8,211 nucleotides of DNA from Bacteroidota bacterium. Its GTDB lineage: Bacteria; Bacteroidota; Bacteroidia; Cytophagales; Cyclobacteriaceae. Positions 1 through 5,169 of the stretch are shown here, piece after piece (positions within the stretch are counted from its first letter, which is position 1; each line of letters opens with the position of its first letter). The translations under genes and the position numbers were made by a program. Below the pieces are notes generated by a model. That model made no database searches and was not told the origin of the DNA. It worked only from the letters and a program-made list of their open reading frames with translations. The stretch covers positions 1 to 8,211 of the forward strand of contig JAEZBX010000245.1 of the NCBI GenBank assembly GCA_023412765.1, in the 5' to 3' direction.

Positions 1-286
1 CATCAAACCTGGATGCAGCTTTGATCAAACCTAGGTTTCCTTCATTTATCAGATCACCGAGTGATAGCCCATTATTTTGGTATTGCTTTGCCACTGAAAC
101 AACGAATCTCAAGTTGGCCTTGGTCAACTTTTGGATAGCAATCTCGTCGCCGTTTCGTATGCGAATAGCTAACTGAACTTCTTCTTCCGAAGTAATCAGG
201 TCAACTTTTCCGATTTCCTGGAGATATTTATCGAGAGATTGACTTTCCCGATTGGTGATTTGTTTAACGATCTTAAGTTGTCGCAC
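1..286 (-). CDS. rpoD: Primary RNA polymerase sigma factor (sigma-70/RpoD type), N-terminal part, cut by the window edge
   Basis: Seen: reading right to left from a GTG at 286-284 there are 95 codons open to the window edge. The protein starts (M)RQLKIVKQITNRES and contains SLDKYLQEIGKVDL (region 1.2, about residues 18-30), then KLTKANLRFVVSVAKQYQ and GLSLGDLINEGNLGLIKAA (region 2.1/2.2, about 53-91). Known: this is the signature of the compact Bacteroidota housekeeping sigma factor (usually near 290 aa), which lacks region 1.1, binds core polymerase and recognises TTG/TAnnTTTG promoters. Start choice: an in-frame TGA lies 12 codons upstream (320-322) and no ATG, GTG or TTG falls between, so GTG is the only credible start. 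In related genomes the same MRQLKI start is normally ATG. There is only a weak purine run (AAGAAAG) in front of it. The -10 and -35 recognition regions lie outside the window. Identity is very secure. Confidence 0.95.
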   Translation of the reverse strand, partial: MRQLKIVKQITNRESQSLDKYLQEIGKVDLITSEEEVQLAIRIRNGDEIAIQKLTKANLRFVVSVAKQYQNNGLSLGDLINEGNLGLIKAASRFD

Positions 287-401
287 GGTTCTTTCTTGAA
301 TGGATAACTCCCGAATTATTCAATTAAAAAGATAGGGAGAATCATCTTATCCACTCGGTCAGAAGGCGCACTTCAGAAGAAACTGTGGAATTGAATTTCG
401 A

Positions 402-409
402 CAAAGATA
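402..409 (-). promoter_or_regulatory. Probable -7 element (TATCTTTG) of the rpoD promoter
   Basis: On the minus strand the octamer TATCTTTG is a perfect match to the Bacteroidota -7 consensus TAnnTTTG and faces rpoD. It would give a start of transcription near 395 and a 5' leader of about 110 bases. No TTG -33 element is obvious 17-23 bases upstream, so the call rests on the -7 box and its placement. Confidence 0.5.
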
Positions 410-474
410 CACATTTATTCTTGGGTGCTCTGTTTTAATTTTGATGTGTGGATGCAATCGATTACGAGTGAAGA

Positions 475-520
475 GTTTAAGGTTTAAAGTTTAAGGTTTA
501 AAGTTTAAGGTTTAAAGTTT
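475..520. repeat. Tandem heptamer array GTTTAAG/GTTTAAA (6.5 copies)
   Basis: Six complete heptamers alternate strictly between GTTTAAG and GTTTAAA and end in a partial GTTT, so the array is also three copies of a 14-mer. A 7-bp period cannot stay in a reading frame, which suits a non-coding repeat. The reverse-complement family, CCTYAAA, recurs at 1150-1191. Confidence 0.9.
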
Positions 521-551
521 CGCTCGATGATGAAGGGTGCGAACCTGGATT

Positions 552-590
552 GGGAATCCCGATAGTTATCAGATAATTATCGGGATTCCT
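552..590. repeat. Long palindromic hairpin, GGAATCCCGATA ... TATCGGGATTCC
   Basis: Arms 553-564 and 578-589 are perfectly complementary over 12 bp. Allowing two G-T pairs (552/590 and 565/577), the stem grows to 18 positions with a 3-base loop (CAG, 570-572). No T-run follows directly, so it is not a classic intrinsic terminator. CCCGATA/TATCGGG palindromes resemble REP-like elements scattered in Bacteroidota intergenic DNA (recollection, not checked). A weaker relative lies at 976-1002. Confidence 0.8.
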
Positions 591-618
591 TGTTCCTTGT
601 TCGGTGTTCAATTTTCTC
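591..618. repeat. Degenerate TTC-centred heptamer array (TGTTCCT, TGTTCGG, TGTTCAA, TTTTCTC)
   Basis: Four consecutive 7-mers keep TTC at a fixed phase while the flanking bases vary. The right end of the hairpin (GATTCCT, 584-590) is in the same phase, so palindrome and array run into each other without a gap. The same kind of array follows the second hairpin. Confidence 0.65.
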
Positions 619-684
619 AACTAACTATGTAAAGCGTTTGGCGTCATTAGAAGTCCTCTCTACCTTGTCGCAGAGAACCTAGCC

Positions 685-697
685 CTGCCGCAGGCAG
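685..697. repeat. Short palindrome CTGCC-GCA-GGCAG
   Basis: Two perfect 5-bp arms surround a GCA centre. This GC-rich palindrome resembles a motif that recurs between genes in Cytophagales-type genomes (recollection, not checked). Function unknown. It is too short and lacks a T-run, so it is not called a terminator. Confidence 0.5.
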
Positions 698-764
698 CAA
701 GCCTTGCGTCTAGTTCACATTCTAAATTGTTCTAGTTGAAATCCAATCAGAGCTCACAAAAAAT

Positions 765-800
765 CCTTGTGCACACTTTGCGCCTTCGCGCCCTTGCGGT
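765..800. repeat. Degenerate octamer run of the CTTTGCGC type
   Basis: CTTTGCGC (776-783), CTTCGCGC (784-791) and CCTTGCGG (792-799) follow each other with an 8-bp period. A further relative, CCTTGTGC, lies three bases before them at 765-772. It differs from the neighbouring arrays in both period and base composition. Confidence 0.55.
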
Positions 801-840
801 AAAAATCAGGATCACAAAAAACACAACGTTATACAAAGCT

Positions 841-897
841 CACGACGGGCGCGCAGCTTTCGTGGTGATCGTCGTGCATCCTTGGTGGCCGTAGTGA
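841..897. other. GC-rich patch with inverted repeat CACGACG/CGTCGTG and spaced GTG words
   Basis: CACGACG (841-847) and CGTCGTG (870-876) are perfect 7-bp inverted arms around a 22-base centre. GTG then recurs at 865, 874, 885 and 894, spaced 9-11 bases. This could be a decayed repeat of the same general class as the octamer run. A structured RNA is possible, but nothing else supports one. Confidence 0.3.
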
Positions 898-975
898 CCC
901 ATTTGTATTCGTAACTCAACAAAAAAATCTAATATAATTTAGAAATAATGCACTCTCTCGGCTCGAGCATACTTC

Positions 976-1002
976 GTCCCGATATCCAATAGTTGTCGGG
1001 AT
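976..1002. repeat. Second CCCGATA-type hairpin, imperfect
   Basis: GTCCCGATA pairs with TTGTCGGGAT through seven Watson-Crick pairs and two G-T pairs around a 9-base loop (985-993). It shares the CCCGATA/TCGGGAT core with the hairpin at 552-590 and, like it, is followed at once by TTC-centred heptamers. It looks like a diverged copy of the same composite element. Confidence 0.55.
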
Positions 1003-1004
1003 CG

Positions 1005-1042
1005 GTGTTCCCTGGTTGATATTCAGTGTTCGATGTTCAGCC
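1005..1042. repeat. TTC-centred heptamer array following the second hairpin
   Basis: TTC occurs at 1008, 1022, 1029 and 1036, all multiples of 7 apart. The expected copy at 1015 is degenerate (GTT). The clearest units are ATTCAGT, GTTCGAT and GTTCAGC. Confidence 0.6.
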
Positions 1043-1065
1043 TTGTTATCGGACGGGATAGACGG

Positions 1066-1098
1066 CGTTCTATTTTCGATATTTGGTATTCTGTGCTC
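1066..1098. repeat. Third TTC-centred heptamer array
   Basis: TTC or near-TTC words fall at 1068, 1075, 1082 (TTT), 1089 and 1096 (CTC), an exact 7-bp spacing. The array is out of phase with the one ending at 1042. Between them TATCGGACGGGATAG (1047-1061) looks like the remnant of another CCCGATA-type palindrome. Confidence 0.5.
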
Positions 1099-1149
1099 AA
1101 ACCACCACAGCGCAACTAGAATTATAGGTAACCGATACTACGGGCACAA

Positions 1150-1191
1150 CCTCAAACCTCAAACCTTAAACCTTAAACCTTAAACCTTAAA
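1150..1191. repeat. Tandem heptamer array CCTCAAA/CCTTAAA (6 copies)
   Basis: Two CCTCAAA units are followed by four perfect CCTTAAA units. The complement of CCTTAAA is a circular permutation of GTTTAAG, so this array is the inverted partner of the one at 475-520. It ends about 56 bases from the stop codon of the GH116 gene. Confidence 0.9.
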
Positions 1192-1247
1192 CTATTAGCT
1201 TATGTACAGCCATACAACCCATGCCTCAGTATGAACTCCTTTGAGTG

Positions 1248-3911
1248 TTACGCCTTATACGCACTCACCTTTCCTGACAAATTAATCTTTGCAACAGGAA
1301 TTGTTCCCAGCGCCGCTTTGACAGTTACTTTTCCATTTGATAAACTAACTGTTCCAAAACCAGTCTCGCAGGATAGGAACGTGGTAAAATCGCCAACCTT
1401 TGAGTCTACATGAAGCACCTTATCAACATTATCGAATCTCACACCAGTCAAACCCTGAAGCATCCCATAGCTTGCCAGGGCTCTCGCATACCAGTGTCCA
1501 CATTCGTATTCATTAAATGGATTCCGCACCCTGCCATCATAACGGTCGCGGCATGCGCGAACGATCTCAAGCGCTTCTTTTACTTTTCCCATGAACATCA
1601 AATGACTTGCAACCTGATATTCAATACCAGTCCACACTTCATCGCTATAAACAAACGGTAATGAGAGTTTTCCTCCCTTGGGCCACGAACACAGCAGCAA
1701 TCCACCTTCGTCGCCCAATGCGAAAGATGGCCGTTGAGGATTTGCGTGTTCGCTCAGGTCGGTCTTGAAATTGTATTTGTGAACAGCAACCAGGTGACTC
1801 GTAATTTTGGCACGATCAAACGGATCATTCAAACCTGAAACTTTTGCTATCCAGGCACCCAGAACGCCGTCGCTGAGACACCCTGTTCCATACTGATATT
1901 TAGGACCTTCCTTTTCCAAGAGTGTACGCGCTTCTTCCGAATATTCTCCACCCATCGATTTTTGTGAAGCTTCGATGGGATTAGGTGCATTCAATCCTGC
2001 TACCTGGATCTTCTGATAAAAATATTCACCGTTGTAAAGATCTGTTTCAATAGCTTCCTTTCCCTTAGTCAGCAGGTTTTGATAGACAGCGACATCCTTT
2101 TTCTTCTTTAAAAATTTTCCCATCTCGATGATGGCCGACAGCGCCCCGAGGTAAAAACTGGTACACATTCCATCGGGTCCCCAAAACTCGATGTCATAGG
2201 TGTTATGATGAGGTTCTTCAATAATTCCCTTACTCTTGGGATCCCACGTCTTGATACAATAGTCCAGACTTCGCTTTACCATGGGATACATTTTTTTAAG
2301 CCACTCGTGGTCGCCGTAGATGCGCCAATCGCGGTATACTTTCATGATTCCTCCCAGTTGTCCATCAGCGGCTGCGTAAAAGTTGTGGTCAACGGGACGG
2401 ATAGGCAACGCCGCCCGAAAGGTTTGATGTCCTTCTTTGTTTTGACTTTCACAGAACTCAGTATGACGAAGCGTTCTTTCGAGGTATGGGAACAGATGGG
2501 GTATTGCCTGTGCGTAGTTCCATACGTGAGTGCACGATCCATGGCAGCAACCCCAATTGTCGCCACATCCTTCATAACTCCAAAGTCTGCCGTCGTATTG
2601 GCGCATCACCGTTGGAGATTTGAGGATGGTCAAGTTTGCAGCTATCGCCTCCGTTACTTCAGGAGGAAGTGTGCTGGAATAGAATGCGTCGGTGAATAGC
2701 TTCGAATTCTTCTGCAGATTGGCGTAGTTCTGCCTCCAGTATTCTGCAGCTTCTTCGACATTCTTAAACTTATTGCTATACCACGGCTTATACTTTCCTG
2801 ATGTATAATTTGCATTAGCAACCGTTGCTCCCAATTGATCTGAAGATGTACAGCAACCCTCTGTACCATCGCATTTATCCGCTTCGCTTGGTTCACCACC
2901 AATACGGATGTCGGATTGCGGTACGTACCATGCCGTCATTACTTTGATGGTTTTTTCGCTTCCACCAGACAGTTCGAAAGGGACATAAAGCGACGCGCCG
3001 GGTGCGTCTGATTCCACAGGTTCCGATGTTTTGGTTTCTGCTTTTCTAATGGTCTCCCATGTCATTGTTAATGGATCGAACCATCCTCCACGGAACCAGC
3101 AATGGTCGACCACAGTATTGTCAGCATCGGTATAGATACAAAAATTGCCTTCGTCGAAAGGGCGATCGTTCGATGGAGATTGTGTGAGCACAAATCCGTT
3201 GGTATGCTTGCTGATGAGATTTTTGCCAGGTTTGATCTTCTGTGTATCGATATCCTTCGGTTTCATAAAATTTTTGCTGTGGAAGGAGAATACACAGCTA
3301 ACGTTTTGGCTACTGGTATTTTTGATTTTATATTCAAGGGCACCGGCTGGCAAGCTTGAATTGTCGGCGTCCGTAGGAATGAAAGGGCTCCAACCAGTCA
3401 ACTCAATCTCAAGAGGAAAATCATTTTCCTTTAAAGAAAGCGTTGCGAAAGGAAACCTGCTAAGAAAAGAGGCTTCATCAAAGCGCGGCAATCCAAAGAT
3501 TGAGCCGCCAGCTCCATTTCCAGTATTTGGTTGGCCAAATCGTTTCCAGTCTGGTACAGGTCCTTCAATCACCCTCGCCCCATTTTTCAGACCCTTCACC
3601 GCGATGGCACCGAACATTCCTGGCTCGTTAAACACTTCCGGCCTTGCACGCACAGACATGTGTGAAATAGCACCATTACCTTCCAGACAGAACATTCCAG
3701 CACCCAGCCCACCAATGGGAAATGCTACCCGCTTCAAATACTCATTTTGATAGGCACCGTTATACTCTCGTGCAGCGGTTTTCTTATGAATATTTTTCTC
3801 TCTGGCCGATGTTGGTTCGGCCTTGATGAGAGATGGCGGCATCACTGTAGCGGTCAAGCCTCCAACCCCAATTTTTTTTAGAAAGGTTCGTCTGTCAGAT
3901 TTTATTTTCAT
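1248..3911 (-). CDS. Tat-exported GH116 (GBA2-like, DUF608) glycoside hydrolase
   Basis: 887 aa. Residues 1-36 form a twin-arginine signal (DRRTFLKK at 6-13, then a hydrophobic stretch to about residue 29), so the enzyme is probably folded first and then exported. Residues 50-400 match the GH116 N-terminal beta-domain (FPIGGLGAGMFCLEGNG at 64-80). Residues 405-825 match the (alpha/alpha) catalytic domain. By comparison with human GBA2 from memory, E447 in WSYEG is the likely nucleophile and D573 in NTYD the likely acid/base. SDEVWTG (756-762) and RYDGRVRNPFNEYECGHW (790-807) are further family blocks. Residues 828-887 form a beta-rich tail. Known members are retaining beta-glucosidases, glucosylceramidases, xylosidases or N-acetylglucosaminidases; the specificity here cannot be read from sequence. 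Cysteines cluster at C347/C353/C354 and C449/C455/C456/C460. No clear Shine-Dalgarno precedes the ATG. The gene stands divergent from the GTPase gene. The family is secure, the substrate unknown. Confidence 0.9.
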   Translation of the reverse strand: MKIKSDRRTFLKKIGVGGLTATVMPPSLIKAEPTSAREKNIHKKTAAREYNGAYQNEYLKRVAFPIGGLGAGMFCLEGNGAISHMSVRARPEVFNEPGMFGAIAVKGLKNGARVIEGPVPDWKRFGQPNTGNGAGGSIFGLPRFDEASFLSRFPFATLSLKENDFPLEIELTGWSPFIPTDADNSSLPAGALEYKIKNTSSQNVSCVFSFHSKNFMKPKDIDTQKIKPGKNLISKHTNGFVLTQSPSNDRPFDEGNFCIYTDADNTVVDHCWFRGGWFDPLTMTWETIRKAETKTSEPVESDAPGASLYVPFELSGGSEKTIKVMTAWYVPQSDIRIGGEPSEADKCDGTEGCCTSSDQLGATVANANYTSGKYKPWYSNKFKNVEEAAEYWRQNYANLQKNSKLFTDAFYSSTLPPEVTEAIAANLTILKSPTVMRQYDGRLWSYEGCGDNWGCCHGSCTHVWNYAQAIPHLFPYLERTLRHTEFCESQNKEGHQTFRAALPIRPVDHNFYAAADGQLGGIMKVYRDWRIYGDHEWLKKMYPMVKRSLDYCIKTWDPKSKGIIEEPHHNTYDIEFWGPDGMCTSFYLGALSAIIEMGKFLKKKKDVAVYQNLLTKGKEAIETDLYNGEYFYQKIQVAGLNAPNPIEASQKSMGGEYSEEARTLLEKEGPKYQYGTGCLSDGVLGAWIAKVSGLNDPFDRAKITSHLVAVHKYNFKTDLSEHANPQRPSFALGDEGGLLLCSWPKGGKLSLPFVYSDEVWTGIEYQVASHLMFMGKVKEALEIVRACRDRYDGRVRNPFNEYECGHWYARALASYGMLQGLTGVRFDNVDKVLHVDSKVGDFTTFLSCETGFGTVSLSNGKVTVKAALGTIPVAKINLSGKVSAYKA

Positions 3912-4035
3912 GTTCGATAGGATTGTGGAATGAATTTAGTTTTATTTTCCCGGAGTTGAAAAATACCAGGGCTAATATCCTCGCGCTGATTCACAAAACT
4001 CTAAATTGATTCGAAACCTTTTTAAAAAGTCTGAT
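3912..4035. promoter_or_regulatory. Divergent intergenic region expected to hold promoters for the hydrolase and GTPase genes
   Basis: This gap separates head-to-head genes, so at least one promoter in each direction is expected. No full TTG/TAnnTTTG pair was found. The best minus-strand candidate is TATTTTTC (one mismatch to TAnnTTTG), without a properly spaced TTG. On the plus strand TTG at 3956-3958 is followed by only a poor -7 match (TATCCTCG, from 3976). Co-regulation is possible but not shown. Confidence 0.3.
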
Positions 4036-5109
4036 ATGAAACTCATTTTAATGGGCGGATTTCTCGGTAGTGGCAAGACCACAGCAATCACAAATGCGGC
4101 CAGGATGTTAATGCGCGCTGGAAAGAATGTTGCAATCATCACTAACGATCAGGGCGACCAGCAGGTCGACAGTGCTTATGTTAGAAGCATAGATATTCCC
4201 GTAAGAGAAGTTGCCAATGGTTGTTTCTGCTGCAACTATCAGCAGTTGGATGATCACATTGAAGAATTGAAGGTGCGTAATCCGGATATAATTTTTGCAG
4301 AGTCTGTGGGAACCTGCACCGATCTTATCGCGACGATTGCCAAGCCGATGTCCAAGTTGAAACCTGAGGTGGAAATTGTTATTTCAATTTTTGCGGATGC
4401 AGCGATGATTTCGTCCATTATTGCAGGACGGGAGACTTTCGCCGAGGATTCCGTAAGATATATTTATAAAAAACAGTTGGAGGAGGCTGATATCCTCGTT
4501 CTGAACAAAATTGATCTGGTGGATTCAAAGGAGCGGGAGATGCTCAACGAAGTTATAAGCGCTGAATATCCTGGCAAGTTGATTTTACATCAGAACTCCC
4601 TGGCTGAAGTCGATATAGGGAGATGGATTGATAAACTACATAGCTTCCTGAACGCAGGTAAAAGACAATCCCTCAATATTGACTATGAAATTTATGGTGC
4701 AGGAGAAGCAAAACTTGCCTGGCTCGACAAGACTATTACGATAATCGATGAAAGCGAGAATGCGCATCACTTGGCGGAAAAAATGATCTCGTCCCTGGCG
4801 CAGCAAATTCAATCGAGGCAACTGGCGATTGGACATCTTAAGTTTTTTGTTGAGTCTAACGGAAAGAAAGAAAAAATAAGCATCACGCCAACGACTCTGC
4901 TATCCGACATAAAGCTAGCAGATATCAAAGCAACCGAGACAACCATTCTTATTAATGCTCGGGTTGAGACCGATCCCTCAATACTTGAAGACATCGTTGA
5001 TCAAGCTTTGACTCAATTGTGCGAACGATATGGATGTGATGTAGAAAAGGGAAAGTGGTCAGTGTTCAAACCGGGATTTCCAAGACCGACTTATAGAATT
5101 CTGTCATAA
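4036..5109 (+). CDS. CobW/P47K-type (COG0523) GTPase, putative metal chaperone
   Basis: 357 aa from ATG 4036, cytoplasmic (no signal or membrane segment). Seen: Walker A GGFLGSGKTT (7-16) right after the first beta-strand, the metal-binding CxCC motif in GCFCCN (62-67), a Walker B-like IIFAESVGTC (85-94) and NKID (157-160) for guanine recognition. The C-terminal half has YGAGEAKLAWLD (220-231), NARVETDP (307-314) and FKPGFPRPTYR (344-354), which fit the P47K branch better than classic CobW. Known: COG0523 GTPases use GTP hydrolysis to insert or deliver metals such as Zn or Co. Start: an in-frame TTG at 4006 would add ten residues (IRNLFKKSD...), but ATG 4036 puts Walker A at the usual distance. 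The gene ends 60 bases before the haem lipoprotein gene, so the two may be co-transcribed. Metal and client are unknown. Confidence 0.88.
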   Translation: MKLILMGGFLGSGKTTAITNAARMLMRAGKNVAIITNDQGDQQVDSAYVRSIDIPVREVANGCFCCNYQQLDDHIEELKVRNPDIIFAESVGTCTDLIATIAKPMSKLKPEVEIVISIFADAAMISSIIAGRETFAEDSVRYIYKKQLEEADILVLNKIDLVDSKEREMLNEVISAEYPGKLILHQNSLAEVDIGRWIDKLHSFLNAGKRQSLNIDYEIYGAGEAKLAWLDKTITIIDESENAHHLAEKMISSLAQQIQSRQLAIGHLKFFVESNGKKEKISITPTTLLSDIKLADIKATETTILINARVETDPSILEDIVDQALTQLCERYGCDVEKGKWSVFKPGFPRPTYRILS

Positions 5110-5120
5110 TTTTAAACTGA

Positions 5121-5155
5121 TTACTACTACTTACTACTTACTACTTACTACTTAC
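5121..5155. repeat. Tandem heptamer array TTACTAC (4 full copies plus TTAC)
   Basis: TTACTAC occurs at 5121, 5131, 5138 and 5145, with a partial TTAC at 5152. A 3-base TAC insertion separates the first copy from the rest. The array fills most of the 60-base gap between the GTPase stop and the next ATG, so it would lie in the leader or inter-cistronic RNA. Its exact complement family (GTAGTAA) appears after the downstream gene. Confidence 0.9.
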
Positions 5156-5169
5156 ATCTTCGATCTCTT

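Larger units (their letters stand above)
287..1247. other. Gene-free, repeat-rich intergenic region between rpoD and the GH116 gene
   Basis: About 960 bases carry no open frame that looks like a protein and no recognisable tRNA or rRNA. The first 190 bases hold the rpoD leader and promoter. The rest is a patchwork of short repeats listed separately: heptamer arrays at 475-520, 591-618, 1005-1042, 1066-1098 and 1150-1191, hairpins at 552-590 and 976-1002, a palindrome at 685-697 and octamers at 765-800. The stretch 898-960 is AT-rich with nothing recognisable. Because rpoD and the hydrolase gene both run leftwards, the region lies upstream of rpoD and downstream of the hydrolase gene. No convincing intrinsic terminator was seen just after the hydrolase stop. 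Confidence 0.7.

Noticed and set aside
552..590. Hairpin as an intrinsic terminator.
   Set aside because: The stem is strong but no T-run follows on either strand, and no gene ends close to it.
1150..1191. CCTTAAA repeats resemble plant telomere repeats (CCCTAAA).
   Set aside because: The unit differs by a base, only six copies exist, and the array sits between clear bacterial genes.
475..1191. Could the repeated blocks be a CRISPR array?
   Set aside because: Units are 7-8 bp in direct tandem with no unique spacers of regular length, and no cas gene is nearby.
1231..1413. Small plus-strand frame (60 codons) overlapping the end of the GH116 gene.
   Set aside because: Almost entirely antisense to conserved coding sequence, with no supporting start signal.
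2205..2699. Open frame of 164 codons on the plus strand.
   Set aside because: It lies antisense inside the well-supported GH116 gene and its translation shows no recognisable family.
3145..3750. Open frame of 201 codons on the plus strand.
   Set aside because: Antisense to the GH116 coding sequence, with proline-rich and serine-rich composition typical of a shadow frame.
4006..4035. TTG start for the GTPase, ten codons upstream of the chosen ATG.
   Set aside because: The added residues are not typical of the family, and ATG 4036 places Walker A at the normal distance from the N-terminus.
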